DNA from: Minicystis rosea
GTDB lineage: Bacteria; Myxococcota_A; Polyangia; Polyangiales; Polyangiaceae
Reading direction: 5' to 3'
Length of the DNA: 64,000 bases
Assembly: GCA_001931535.1 (NCBI GenBank)
Contig: CP016211.1
Coordinates: 15,639,501-15,703,500 of the forward strand
Shown here: piece after piece, positions 16,925 through 26,666 of the stretch
How the letters are laid out: each line of letters begins with the position of its first letter
Numbering within the stretch: position 1 is the stretch's first letter
Position numbers and translations under genes: made by a program
Notes under the pieces: generated by a model
Told to the model about the DNA's origin: nothing
Databases searched by the model: none
The model's input: the letters and a program-made list of their open reading frames with translations, nothing else

Positions 16925-17818
16925 ATGCACGTCCGGCCCCTCCAGCTCCGCGCGACCACGGCGTCCGCGCTCGCCGTCCTCCTGCTCGCCCGCGCCGCTG
17001 CCGCGCAACCCGCGCCGGCCGCCGCGGCGCCCCCGGTGACGCAGACCCCCGTTCCTTCCGCGGCGCTCGCGGCCACGCCTCCGCGCGACGTCGCCACGCC
17101 GGACGTGCGGCCCGATCCCTGGGCCGACGTTCGCCGCCCGTGGCTCTACTCCGCCGATCCCACTGCGCCGCCCCCGGGTCACGTCATGGCTGGCCTCGGC
17201 GTCGGCTACGCGCAGGTCGATCGCGGCGCCGCGCGCCCCTTCGCCGCCAACTACGCGCATGCGGGCGCCGTGTTCAACGCGGCGGCGGAGGTCGGTGTCT
17301 TCCGCTTCATGTCCGTGCAGGCCGAGGGCATGCTCTCGGGCGAGGGCGCCGACAAGGTTCGCGCCGGCGGCGTCATTGGCCTCGCCTTCTATCCCTTGCC
17401 GAAGAAGAGCCCCGTCGACCTCTCGCTTGCGGCCGGCTACCTGCGCGAGCTCGGCGGCGGCAACGGCGTCTGGGGCCGGGCCTCGGCGGCGATCAACTGG
17501 CGGGACGCGCGCTTCGTGGTGAGCGCGGTGGGGTCGCACATCTTCGAGAAGGGGCGCGACGACATCGACCTGCTGCTCACCGCCGGCGCGACGTACGCCA
17601 TCCTCCCCATTCTGCGGGTCGGGGTCGAATACGTGGTCCAGGATCTCGAGGGCGCCTGGGAAGAGGACGAGGCCGACGGCGGCATTCGCCATTTCATCGG
17701 GCCGACCGCCTCCATCCAGCTCGCCAGGCGCGTTTACCTGACGGCCGGGCCGGCATTTGGGCTATCGAAAGGGTCACCCGGCGTGCTGGGGAGGATGGCG
17801 GCGTCGTACGCGTTCTGA
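16925..17818 (+). CDS. Predicted outer-membrane beta-barrel-like protein
   Basis: A 297-residue protein. Residues 1-27 are a signal peptide (RPLQLRATTASALAVLLLAR followed by AAAAQP). After an Ala/Pro-rich linker the remainder alternates amphipathic strands (GHVMAGLGVGYAQVDRG, ASAAINWRDARFVVSAVGSH, LLTAGATYAILPILRVGVEY) and ends RVYLTAGPAFGLSKGS ... MAASYAF, with the aromatic C-terminal residue common in outer-membrane barrels. The ATG at 16925 is chosen because it begins the signal peptide and follows GAGG; upstream in-frame sequence is Arg-rich. The specific function is unknown. Confidence 0.75.
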   Translation: MHVRPLQLRATTASALAVLLLARAAAAQPAPAAAAPPVTQTPVPSAALAATPPRDVATPDVRPDPWADVRRPWLYSADPTAPPPGHVMAGLGVGYAQVDRGAARPFAANYAHAGAVFNAAAEVGVFRFMSVQAEGMLSGEGADKVRAGGVIGLAFYPLPKKSPVDLSLAAGYLRELGGGNGVWGRASAAINWRDARFVVSAVGSHIFEKGRDDIDLLLTAGATYAILPILRVGVEYVVQDLEGAWEEDEADGGIRHFIGPTASIQLARRVYLTAGPAFGLSKGSPGVLGRMAASYAF

Positions 17819-17879
17819 GGAAGCGCGGCGCCGTGTGACAAGGCACCTCGCCGGCCGGGATGGGGGCGAGGACACCCAC

Positions 17880-18215
17880 TCACCCTCTCATCTTCGTCGG
17901 CTTCTTCCACAGCTCCTTTGCCCGCGCCTCCAGCGCGTCGGCCTCCTCCTTAGCCTTCACCATCGCTTCGAGGAGGCCAATCTCCTCGAGGAGGCCAACT
18001 TGCCACTTGGGCCACCCGAGGCTCTTCGCCCAGCTGCGCGTTCAGACCCTCGGAATCGCGGTAGCGCTGGATCCCGGGCGACCCGTCGGCGTCACTGGCG
18101 CGCTGCGTGCCGCCGCAGGCGATCGAGGTGAAGGCGGGGGCGAGGAAGATCGGCCCGCGCGTGGCGCGCAGGATCGCACCGGCGGGATGCCAAGTAACGG
18201 GTGCTTGCCGCGGCG
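17880..18215 (-). pseudogene. Possible decayed gene between two plus-strand genes
   Basis: On the minus strand, two frames carry plausible protein sequence in succession: FTSIACGGTQRASDADGSPG and SEGLNAQLGEEPRVAQ in one, then GLLEEIGLLEAMVKAKEEAD and ALEARAKELWKKPTKMRG in the next, ending at 17880. The switch falls near 17995, beside a short direct repeat of TCGAGGAGGCCAA. This would fit a small Cys-containing protein with a helical C-terminus broken by a frameshift. No family is recognised and coding may be accidental. Confidence 0.3.
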
Positions 18216-18239
18216 CATCTGGCCGATAATGGTCGCCGC

Positions 18240-21053
18240 ATGCGAGCCCGACGAGCGATCCTCACGGCCCTGCCGTTCACCATCACGGCGGCTGCGTTCG
18301 CCGGCTGCGGAGGCGGCGGCGAGACGATGATGACGTCGACGTCGTCATCGTCCTCTTCTTCGTCGTCCTCGGGATCGGGAGGCGAGGCGGGCGACGTGGA
18401 GTCGTTCTATTACCCGCCGCTCGCGTCGTGCGCGTACGACTGCGAGACCCTCGCGGACTGCGGGGAGCAGAACGTACCGTACGCGTGTCCGACCGTCGCT
18501 CCGTGGGACGAGATCCCGCACGCGGTGTCGTGCGGCGACTGGGACGGGTCGTACCCGACGCCGGTCAAGGGCAAGTGCAGCGCGACCGCGCCCGCGGGCG
18601 ACGCGCTGAAGCGCGTGGGGCCCGATCCGGACGACGCGATGGGCTTCGTGCTGCCGGACGGCCGGCGGCTCCATCCGGCGGGGCGCGAGCATGTGCTCGA
18701 CGACGTGGTGGGTGGGCTGACCAGCCAGGTGATCGACGTGCCGGGCACGACGTTCGTGATCACCGTGGAGACGGGGTACGGCGATCACGCGGTGCGCACC
18801 GTCGACGTGAGCAAGCTCGCGGCGGGCGTGGATCCGGTGGTGGACAAGATCGTGTTCACGGCGCCGGAGACGCTGGGGTACGGCATCGCGCTCGCGGGCT
18901 CGCGGCTCTTCGTGTCGAGCAGCGACGGCGCGGCGCACGCCATCGACGTCGACCTCGCCACCGGATCGCTCACGCGCAACGACGCGGCCTCCATCACCTT
19001 GCCGCCGGGGCCCAAGGGGAACCTCTACGTCTCCGGCGTGGCCGCCTCGCCGGACGGGTCGAAGCTGGTCGTCAGCGGCGTCGACGCAGCGGTGCTCCAC
19101 GTGTTCTCGATCGCGAACGACGCGACCTATGGGCAGAAGCTCGGGACGGTGGACCTAGGCGCGGCGGAGTCATTCGGCGTGTGGTTCGATCCGCACGAGG
19201 CCGGCGGCGTGGCGTACGTGTCGCTGTGGGGGAGCAAGTCGGTGCTGGCCGTCGATCTCGCGGCGGCGACGGTGAAGGCGACATACGCGACGGGCAAGAA
19301 CCCGCAGGGGATCGCGTTCCTCGACGCGCGCTTCATGATCGTCGCCGACGCCAACGGGGACAGCATCTCGATCGTGGACCGGACCACCGGCACGGTGACG
19401 AGCGTGCCCATCGAGGCCGCCGCGACCGCGCTCCACGGGGGCGAGCCGAGCGTGCCGGCGATCGATCCGACGACGGGCAGGCTGTACATCACGCTCGGCG
19501 GCGACAACGCGGTGGCGGCGTTCGACGTGGACACGCAACAGACGCCGCCGACGGTGACGCGCGTGGGGCTCCTCGGGACGGGGTGGTGGCCGTCGGGCGT
19601 GGTGGTGCGATCGGACGGCGCGCTGGTGGTGACGTCGCTCCGCGGGCACGGCGGCGGTCCGATCCCGATGCCGTTCGGCTTCGGCGACAGCGACATCGGC
19701 GATCGCATGAAGGGCAGCGTGCAGTGGATCGCGAAGCCCGCGGTGCCGGAGCTCGCGGCCGGGGCGACGGCGGTGGCGGTCGACAACGACGCGGGGAACC
19801 GCAACGGCGCGCCCTCGGTGAGCTGCCCGAGCGGGGCCGACGACTTCCCGCTGCCGGCGACGAACCAGGGGGGATCGCCGGTCATCGACCACGTGTTCTT
19901 CATCCTCAAGGAGAACAAGAACTTCGATTCGATCTTCGGCGACCTCCAGGGCGTGGAGGGCGAGCCGACGTACACGCTCAAGGCCAAGAGCGAGGAGATG
20001 GACGCCATCTGGCGCAACGTGCGCGACGCGGCACGCGCCTTCGCGCTCAGCGACAACTACTACACCGACGCGGTGTACTCGACGCAGGGGCACGTGCTGG
20101 CGGCGTACGGGCGATCGAGCGACTTCAACGAGCGCACGTGGGCGACGTCGGGCGCGCGCGCCGGATCACCGCGCGGGCTGCCGGGCGGCGGCGTGTCGGA
20201 GGTGGGGCGCCCGCTCGAGGGGTCGTTGTTCGACTGGCTGATCGCGAACCAGATCCCGCTCGACGTCCTGGGTGAGGCCGACGGCCTGCCCACGCTGGTG
20301 CCCGGGCAGAAGTCGCCGCTCGACGGGCACTACCCCGGCGTGGTGCAGGCCATCTCGTCGATCGATCTGCCCAAGGCCTGCTACGCGGCCGGGCGGGTGC
20401 GCGTGGGCTGCGACGTGGGGCGGTTCGTATACCAGACGCTGCCGAACGATCACACGCTCGGCCTGAGCGCGAGCAACCCGACGCCGGAGGTGATGTGCGC
20501 GGTGAACGACGAGGCGACCGGCATCATGCTCGACGCCATCTCGCACAGCCCGTATTGGAAGAGCGCGATCGTGATCATCACGGAGGACGATCCCTCGTCC
20601 GGCGGCGAGCACGTGGACAGCCACCGGACGCCGCTCGTGATCGTGTCGCCGTGGGTGAAGCGCGGCTACGTGTCGAAGACGCACATCGACGTGGCCTCGC
20701 TGCACAGGATGTACGCGCACATCTTCGGCAAGCCGTACCCGAACCGGCAGGTCGCGGGGGCGATGCTGCCGTTCGATCTGTTCACCTCGACGCCCGACTA
20801 CACGCCGTTCGAGTACACGCCGAGGCAGTGGCCGCTGGCGTGCGGGATGACGGCCGGTAAGGTCCCGCCGGGCGAGGCGGAGCTGACGGGGATGTGGGAT
20901 TTCACGCACGAGGATCGGCAGCCCGGGCTCTCCGCGCAGGTGGTGCGAGCGATGCGCGGGCAGCCGCTCGAGAAGCTGACGCCGGAGATGAAGGCGCGCG
21001 CACTCCGCTGGCAGGCGGCGGCCGAGGCGAAGGGCGACGACGACGACGATTGA
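18240..21053 (+). CDS. Lipoprotein with YncE-like propeller and phosphoesterase (PLC-type) domain
   Basis: A 937-residue predicted lipoprotein: signal peptide with FAGC lipobox at residues 21-24, then a Gly/Ser linker. Residues of about 110-530 form beta-propeller-like repeats (FVITVETGYGDHAVRTVDVS, VDLAAATVKATYATGKNPQG, WWPSGVVVRSDGALVVTSL). From about 550 comes the phosphoesterase fold of the phospholipase-C/acid-phosphatase family: IDHVFFILKENKNFDSIFGD, ALSDNYYTDAVYSTQGH and, near the end, VIITEDDPSSGGEHVDSHRT, with acidic and His metal ligands intact. It probably hydrolyses a phosphate ester at the cell surface; substrate unknown. The ATG at 18240 is chosen for the lipoprotein signal. Confidence 0.85.
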   Translation: MRARRAILTALPFTITAAAFAGCGGGGETMMTSTSSSSSSSSSSGSGGEAGDVESFYYPPLASCAYDCETLADCGEQNVPYACPTVAPWDEIPHAVSCGDWDGSYPTPVKGKCSATAPAGDALKRVGPDPDDAMGFVLPDGRRLHPAGREHVLDDVVGGLTSQVIDVPGTTFVITVETGYGDHAVRTVDVSKLAAGVDPVVDKIVFTAPETLGYGIALAGSRLFVSSSDGAAHAIDVDLATGSLTRNDAASITLPPGPKGNLYVSGVAASPDGSKLVVSGVDAAVLHVFSIANDATYGQKLGTVDLGAAESFGVWFDPHEAGGVAYVSLWGSKSVLAVDLAAATVKATYATGKNPQGIAFLDARFMIVADANGDSISIVDRTTGTVTSVPIEAAATALHGGEPSVPAIDPTTGRLYITLGGDNAVAAFDVDTQQTPPTVTRVGLLGTGWWPSGVVVRSDGALVVTSLRGHGGGPIPMPFGFGDSDIGDRMKGSVQWIAKPAVPELAAGATAVAVDNDAGNRNGAPSVSCPSGADDFPLPATNQGGSPVIDHVFFILKENKNFDSIFGDLQGVEGEPTYTLKAKSEEMDAIWRNVRDAARAFALSDNYYTDAVYSTQGHVLAAYGRSSDFNERTWATSGARAGSPRGLPGGGVSEVGRPLEGSLFDWLIANQIPLDVLGEADGLPTLVPGQKSPLDGHYPGVVQAISSIDLPKACYAAGRVRVGCDVGRFVYQTLPNDHTLGLSASNPTPEVMCAVNDEATGIMLDAISHSPYWKSAIVIITEDDPSSGGEHVDSHRTPLVIVSPWVKRGYVSKTHIDVASLHRMYAHIFGKPYPNRQVAGAMLPFDLFTSTPDYTPFEYTPRQWPLACGMTAGKVPPGEAELTGMWDFTHEDRQPGLSAQVVRAMRGQPLEKLTPEMKARALRWQAAAEAKGDDDDD

Positions 21054-22076
21054 TCGGCAAGCGCACCATTCTTCGCGCGTGAGCCATCTCGATGTGCCTC
21101 GTCTCACGTGCACTCACGTCGGCCAGACACCGGCCATGCGTTGGTGTGCCCAGCTGGCGTTCGCGTGAGCGCATCCTCCGCGTGCGGTCCGCCTCAGGAG
21201 ATGCGTTGGATGATATCTTCGCTTCGCCGTAGCGTACGGCCCGGCGCTTGGTCTCGGGGACGAGTCGCGCGGCACACAGGGCTTTGCGAAGAGCGCATGA
21301 AAGTTGAAGTGCCGGATGATCGGTGCCGCAGTTGTTACACGTCGTGTGATCTCGGTAGCGATCTGGGATCCATACGCGTAGCAGGCACTGGTTGTTGTGT
21401 TTCGGTACCAGCGATATGCATGGATCGCCCGTGCCGCTGCCGAGGATGATGGCCTTCTCCCAGAGGACGTCGGGTGTCGCCCCGTCGCCCCGCAGCGGTC
21501 GCGTCGAGGAAGGACGCAGCCCCGTCGCGACGCCGAGGTGGCGTGTAACGCCAGCGCTCACGGCTTCGCGTGCTCTTGATCTCTCGCGTGGTCGCCTTTC
21601 GCTTCAGCGGCGAAACTGCGTAGTCGGCGAAGCGGGAGCACCTGCCGCAGCGAGACGCACGGGCTCTACGGCTTCGATGCACCCGAGACGCTCGATCGGT
21701 ACAAGCGCTTCAACCGCATCTGGCAGGCCTCGGGCGAGGACGACGTCCGGCTTGCCAGGAGCTTTTGAGGCTTGGGGAGCAGAGGCGCTGGGCAGCGCCA
21801 TGAGCGCTATGAACGAGCAAGCGCATATGCTGCGATGGCAGCTCTCGCGGGTCCCCGACAACACCCCTCGTGCCGGAGTGGGCGGCGCCCGGTCCCCCAG
21901 AGCTCGCGGTTCCCGACCGCTCCTCGCGCGGATCGGCGAGCATCGCTCCGGCGTCCCAGCGCTCGCGGCGCCGGCGGGAGCATCGTATCGAAGATGAGCC
22001 GGTTCCCCCTGCTCGTGGTCCTTACCCTCGCCATCGACCGTCCCGCACCGCTCCATCGGCCTCGAGCCCGCGCGCA
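21054..22076. other. Gap of about 1 kb with only short coding-like fragments
   Basis: No complete gene is supported. Two fragments look more protein-like than the rest. On the plus strand, about 21661-21768, GLYGFDAPETLDRYKRFNRI continues to a stop. On the minus strand, about 21310-21450, there is PCISLVPKHNNQCLLRVW then CNNCGTDHPALQ. Neither has a start or a recognised family, and they may be remnants of older genes. The promoter of the downstream sigma-factor operon presumably lies at the right end. Confidence 0.35.
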
Positions 22077-22721
22077 ATGACCGCAGCCGTCGTCAATCCG
22101 TTCCCTGTCCATCCGCTCCCCGACAGCGGCATCCACGCGCGCCCGCGCGCGGACATGGTCGATCACGCGATTGGAGATGCGGAGCTGGTCGCCGCCGCGC
22201 AGGCCGGTGATCGGGTGGCCGAGGAGACCATCTACCGGCGCCATGTCCAGTACGTCGCGGGGCTGGTGCTGCGTCTGCTCCGCGATCGATGCGAGACGGA
22301 GGACGTCGTACAGGACACGTTCCTCACGGCCTTCGAGCAGCTCCGCGCGCTCCGTGACGGCGGAGCGCTCCGGGGGTGGCTCTCCCAGATCGGGGTGAAC
22401 CAGGTCAGGCGCCGGCTCCGGCGGAGGCGCCTTCGCCGCCTGCTCGGCCTCGATCAACCGCAAGACGACGTCGGGATGGCCGAGCTCGCGAGCCCGGGGC
22501 AGAGCCCGGAGGTCGTCGCCGAGCTGGGCAAGCTCGATCGTGTGCTGCTCAAGCTCCCGGACGAGCACCGGATCGCCTGGGTGATCCGCTACATCGAAGG
22601 CGCGAGCCTCGACGAGGTGGCGCTCGCCTGTGGATGTTCGCTCGCGACCGTGAAGCGGTGGATCGCCTCCGCCGACTCGGTCGTGCGGCTCCACGTCACG
22701 CTGAAGGAGGGCGGGACATGA
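22077..22721 (+). CDS. ECF-type RNA polymerase sigma factor
   Basis: A 214-residue sigma factor. Region 2 is AEETIYRRHVQYVAGLVLRL ... CETEDVVQDTFLTAFEQL. Region 4 is LLKLPDEHRIAWVIRYIEGA ... SLDEVALACGCSLATVKRWI, the DNA-recognition helix. A basic linker (RRRLRRRRLRRLLG) lies between. The ATG at 22077 gives about 36 residues ahead of the conserved region; a start at MVDHAIGDAEL is also possible. The stop overlaps the FecR-like gene by four bases, a usual arrangement in which the membrane FecR protein controls the sigma factor. Confidence 0.92.
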   Translation: MTAAVVNPFPVHPLPDSGIHARPRADMVDHAIGDAELVAAAQAGDRVAEETIYRRHVQYVAGLVLRLLRDRCETEDVVQDTFLTAFEQLRALRDGGALRGWLSQIGVNQVRRRLRRRRLRRLLGLDQPQDDVGMAELASPGQSPEVVAELGKLDRVLLKLPDEHRIAWVIRYIEGASLDEVALACGCSLATVKRWIASADSVVRLHVTLKEGGT

Positions 22722-23995
22722 AAGAGATCCGCACGCCGGTGCGCGAACGGCTGTCCGCGCCGCTGTCCGGCGCGGAGGTGGAGCGCCTCTGGGACCGGAT
22801 CGAAGAGCGGCGCGCCCTCCCGCGGCCCGTGGCGAAGGCACCGTGGGTCGCGCTCGCATGCGCCGCGGCCGCCGTGGTGCTCGTGAGCGCGGGCTTCGTC
22901 GCGGGGCGCGCGATGCCTGCGGCAGGAGCACCGCTGGAGCTCGCCGCGGGAGGGGAGATCGGAGATCTCGAGGTCCGCGCGGGAGAGCAGGCGCGATCGG
23001 TGGCGCTGAGCGACGGCTCGACGCTGGCGCTTTCGCCCGGCGCGCGGATCGAGCCGCTCGAGAGCTCGGGGAGCCGGTTCGCCGTCGTGCAGCGGCGCGG
23101 GCGGATCGAGTACCATCTGAAGAAGGGCGGGCCCCAGCGCTGGGCCGTCGAGTGCGGCTCCGTGACGGTGGAGGTCGCCGGGACGCACTTCTTGATCGAT
23201 CGCGGCGAGCAGATGGTTCACGTCGAGGTGCTGGAAGGCTCGGCGATCGTGCGCGGGGAGACCATCGGCGATCGGGTCCATCGGCTCGGCGCGGGACAGG
23301 CCATCGATGTCCGCCAGATGCCCGCCGGCGCCGAGATCGCGGCGGCTCCCTACAAGGTCGGAAAGCCTCGTGACGTCGTGCCGCCCGCCGCTGCGTCCAG
23401 CGGCGCAGCCGCGACCGCGCCGGCAGCATCCTCGGGGCCGCGCGGGGACAGGGAGCCGCCGGATGCGGGCACGGGCTCGCTTCGCGCGGCGCAGGCCGGT
23501 GATCCGGTCCGCGCGCGCCCGCCGCGGGCAGCGGCGTGGCGCGATCTCGCGCGGATGGGCGAGCACGGCACCGCTTACCGCGCGCTGGGGCCGAAGGCGT
23601 TCGTGGAGGAGGCCTCCCGCGCCGACGTCGACGACTTGCTCCTGCTCTCCGATGTCGCGCGCCTCTCCGGCCATCCGGCGGAGGCGATCGATCCGCTCTC
23701 CCGCGTCGTCGCGAAGCACGCGGACGAAGGGCGGGCGGCGCTCGCCTCGTTCACGCTCGGCAAGCTGCGGCTGGATGCGCTGGGGCAGCCGGCCGCCGCT
23801 GCGGGAGACTTCGTGGAGGCTCTGTCTCTCGGCCTGAGCTCCTCGCTCGTGGAGGAGGCCAAGGCCCGCATCGTCGAGGCCCGGTCGCGCGCGCAAGACG
23901 TGGCCGGCGCGCGCGCGGCTGCGGCGGAGTACGAGCGCTCGTTCCCGAATGGCCGGTACCTCGCCGCGGTGCGAGGGTGGGCAGGCGTGGAATGA
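22718..23995 (+). CDS. FecR-like membrane regulator with C-terminal tetratricopeptide-like region
   Basis: A 425-residue protein. Residues 1-40 are cytosolic and would bind the sigma factor; 43-65 form one membrane segment (WVALACAAAAVVLVSAGFVA). The FecR domain covers about 80-200 (LEVRAGEQARSVALSDGST, VQRRGRIEYHLKKGG, VTVEVAGTHFLIDRG). After a Pro/Ala linker, residues of about 280-425 are helical repeats (VDDLLLLSDVARLSGHPAEA, LGKLRLDALGQPAAAAGDFV) like TPR units. Its ATG overlaps the sigma-factor stop, and its own stop overlaps the next gene. It likely acts as an anti-sigma factor that senses an envelope signal. Confidence 0.88.
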   Translation: MKEIRTPVRERLSAPLSGAEVERLWDRIEERRALPRPVAKAPWVALACAAAAVVLVSAGFVAGRAMPAAGAPLELAAGGEIGDLEVRAGEQARSVALSDGSTLALSPGARIEPLESSGSRFAVVQRRGRIEYHLKKGGPQRWAVECGSVTVEVAGTHFLIDRGEQMVHVEVLEGSAIVRGETIGDRVHRLGAGQAIDVRQMPAGAEIAAAPYKVGKPRDVVPPAAASSGAAATAPAASSGPRGDREPPDAGTGSLRAAQAGDPVRARPPRAAAWRDLARMGEHGTAYRALGPKAFVEEASRADVDDLLLLSDVARLSGHPAEAIDPLSRVVAKHADEGRAALASFTLGKLRLDALGQPAAAAGDFVEALSLGLSSSLVEEAKARIVEARSRAQDVAGARAAAAEYERSFPNGRYLAAVRGWAGVE

Positions 23996-25095
23996 CGCGC
24001 CCGCGCGCGGTGCTCGTCGCCGCCATCGTGTCGACGATGAGCCTCGCCGCGGATCCGGTGGCCGCGGACGAGCCTCAGGCCCAGCGAACGAAGCTCGGCG
24101 GCGATGTCGTGATCGTGTTCCGAAAGAGCGCGTGTGCGCTCCGCGCATTCGACGAAGCGTCTTTCTCGCGGCTCTTGGCGATCGAGGTCGGCGCGAAGGT
24201 CGAGAGCATCGAGGCAGACGCCCCGGCGCCGCCCGCCGACGACCGGCCGATCCTGATCCGGCTCGAGGGCGACTGCGGCGGCAGGGCGGCGCTGGTCCTC
24301 GTCATCGAGCGCCCGCGCGCGGGCGGCACCATCCGGGAGAGCGTCGCGCTCGATGACCTCCAGCCTGCGGCGCGCCCCCGCGCGCTCGCGCTCAAGACGG
24401 CCGAAGTGCTGCGCGTGGGAGAAGCTGCCGCCCCTCCCGGCGCAGCGAGCCCTGCGAGCGTGCCCGACAGCGCGAAGGTCGAGGCGACGGCGACGCTGCC
24501 CGCGCCCGCCGGTCCGAGCGCGCCCGCGAAAGGAACCGCGCCGACCGCCCGGACCGAAGTGCCACCTTCGTTCTTGTTGTCCGGCGGCGTCAGCGGTCGT
24601 TACTTCTTCGGATCGCGTGCGTTCCTGTTCGGGGGCGCGGTGGGCGCCGCCTGGGTGTTTGGCGCGCGGCGGCTCGTCCGGCTGCGCGCCGACGTCGGCG
24701 GCTGGTACGGGAGCGGCAAGGACCCGTTCGGCAGCGCCGGGCTCTCGCTGATGACGGGCGCGCTCGGCCTCGGCCTCGGCGGCGGCGTGGGGATCGCCGA
24801 TCTCGAGGCTGGACCACGCCTCGAGATCGGCTGGGCCCATGTGTGGGGGCGTCCGGGAGGGCCCGCCATCCAGGCAGGCAGCGGCGACGCGCCCATCACG
24901 ATCGTCAGCCTCGCCGCCACGGCGCACCTCCGACTCGGAGCGCGCGTGTGGCCGACCCTCGATCTCGCGCTGGGACACGTCATCACCGGCATCCTCGGGG
25001 AGGCCAACACGCTTGTCGCTGGGGCCGCGCGCTCGGTCACCGGCATCGGTGGCGTCTCCGCCGCGGCGCGCCTGGGCATCGCGTTCGGACTCTGA
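23992..25095 (+). CDS. Secreted protein with predicted beta-barrel C-terminus, in the ECF/FecR operon
   Basis: A 367-residue exported protein: signal peptide (AVLVAAIVSTMSLAADPVAA), an N-terminal alpha/beta domain (GGDVVIVFRKSACALRAFDE; ILIRLEGDCGGRAALVLVIE), an Ala/Pro linker at about 140-190, then amphipathic strands to the end (FLLSGGVSGRYFFGSRAFLF, LVRLRADVGGWYGSG, ASITIV-like TIVSLAATAHLRLGARV, AAARLGIAFGL). Likely inserted in the outer membrane. Four-base overlap with the FecR-like gene suggests it is part of the same envelope-signalling unit and may be its sensor or target. No named family recognised. Confidence 0.72.
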   Translation: MTRPRAVLVAAIVSTMSLAADPVAADEPQAQRTKLGGDVVIVFRKSACALRAFDEASFSRLLAIEVGAKVESIEADAPAPPADDRPILIRLEGDCGGRAALVLVIERPRAGGTIRESVALDDLQPAARPRALALKTAEVLRVGEAAAPPGAASPASVPDSAKVEATATLPAPAGPSAPAKGTAPTARTEVPPSFLLSGGVSGRYFFGSRAFLFGGAVGAAWVFGARRLVRLRADVGGWYGSGKDPFGSAGLSLMTGALGLGLGGGVGIADLEAGPRLEIGWAHVWGRPGGPAIQAGSGDAPITIVSLAATAHLRLGARVWPTLDLALGHVITGILGEANTLVAGAARSVTGIGGVSAAARLGIAFGL

Positions 25096-25179
25096 TGATG
25101 AAGGGCCGCTGGCACACGAAGTCGGCTCATCTTCGGATCGGATTCTTTTTCGAGCCGAAGACAGCGCGTCGCGGCCCCT

Positions 25180-26666
25180 ATGCGCATGACGCAGAGACTC
25201 CCCTTCGCCGTGATCTTGGCGCTCGGCACGGCCATCCTCGCCGCTTCTTGCACCCAAAGCGTATCGGTCCTGGAGGGCAGCGGCGGCGGCACCGGCTGCA
25301 TGACGTTGTGCGGAATCGGCCAGTGCCAAGTGATGACGAACGCGTGCACACCGCAGGCTTGCCCGCAGTCCACGCCGACAGAGGAGGTCTGCAATGGCCT
25401 CGACGACGATTGCAACAGCGTCGTCGACGAGGGGTGCGCGTGCACGGACGGCGATCGGCAGCCTTGCTATACCGGGTCGGTGGTCACGCGCAACGTGGGC
25501 TTGTGTCATGATGGCACGCAACTCTGCATGAACGGTATCTGGGGCACGTGCACAGGGGACGTGCTCCCGGCCACGGAGCTCTGTGACGGGCGCGACAACG
25601 ATTGCGACGGCATCGTCGACAATGGCTGTCCCTGCACCGCAGGGCAGGAACAGCCCTGTTACGGCGGGCCGGCCGCGTCATCCTCGTTCTCGCCCTGCAA
25701 AGAAGGTCACCAGACTTGCGGGAGCGACGGCACCTGGGCCACTGCGAGGGCCAGGTGCTGCCGGCCCCCGAGATCGCCGACTCCATCGACAACGACTGCA
25801 ACGGCAAAGTCGACGACGGTGCGACGTGCTCGGCCGGAACGCAGGTGGCTTGTTACACGGGCCCCTCGCAAAGCATGGGTATCGGTATCTGCCATGCCGG
25901 CACCCAGACCTGCGGTGTCGACGAATGCATGGGTGAAGTCACCCCGATCGCCGAGATCTGCAACGGCGAGGATGACGACTGCAACGGTGTGGTGGACGAC
26001 GGCGCGTTCGGCGTCGGCGAGCCGTGCACCGTCGTCGGCGCCAAGGGGGCCTGTGCCTCCGGCGTGAAGGCCTGCGGCATACCGGCCAACGGCGAGCCGA
26101 AGAACGCGGACGGGAGCTACTGCAAGCAGGTCAAGTTCCCCGAGCCGGAGGTGTGCGACGGCGTCGACAACGACTGCAACGGCGTCGTCGACGACGGCGA
26201 CCCCGGCGGCGGCAGCTCCTGCGTGGTCAGCGATCCGGCCATCAAGGGCGAGTGCGCGAAGGGCACGAGCCAATGCGTGGGCGGGCAGATCGTCTGCGTA
26301 CAGACCTACCTGCCCATCGCCGAGACCTGCAATGCCAAGGACGACGACTGCAACGGCACGATCGACGACGGCCCGTTCTGCTGCCCGGACGGGCAAAAGG
26401 ACGGCAACGAGACCGACATCGACTGCGGCGGCTCGTGCGTCGCATGCGCGGCAACGCTCCACTGCATGCAGAGCAGCGACTGTGAGAGCCACGTGTGCAA
26501 GTCGAACGTCTGCCTGCCCCCCGTCTGCGGCGACGACACGAAAAACGGCACCGAGTCGGACATCGACTGCGGCGGCCTCACCTGCCCCAAGTGCTCACTC
26601 GGCAATACCTGCAACGTAGGCACGGACTGCCAGAGCGGCTCCTGCGTCGGCTCGACCTGCCAGTGA
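25180..26666 (+). CDS. Cys-rich MopE-like lipoprotein, apparent one-base frameshift
   Basis: A predicted lipoprotein (signal peptide with LAASC lipobox) carrying six units of the pattern E.C(N/D)G.D(D/N)DC(N/D)G.VD(D/N)G, the putative metal-binding motif of MopE-like and myxobacterial surface proteins, followed by two GNETDIDCGG/GTESDIDCGG units with flanking cysteines. Reading from 25180, frame 1 holds the first two motifs, then loses them after GSDGTW. One extra G at 25736-25738 restores GHCEGQVLPAPEIADSIDND and the remaining motifs up to the stop at 26666, giving about 495 residues. The near-perfect conservation on both sides suggests either a very recent mutation or a base-call error. Probably surface-exposed and calcium-binding, by analogy only. 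Confidence 0.8.

Noticed and set aside
18428..20275. Long Arg/Gly-rich open frame within the phosphoesterase gene
   Set aside because: Out-of-frame product of high-GC DNA; the conserved lipoprotein in the other frame explains the region.
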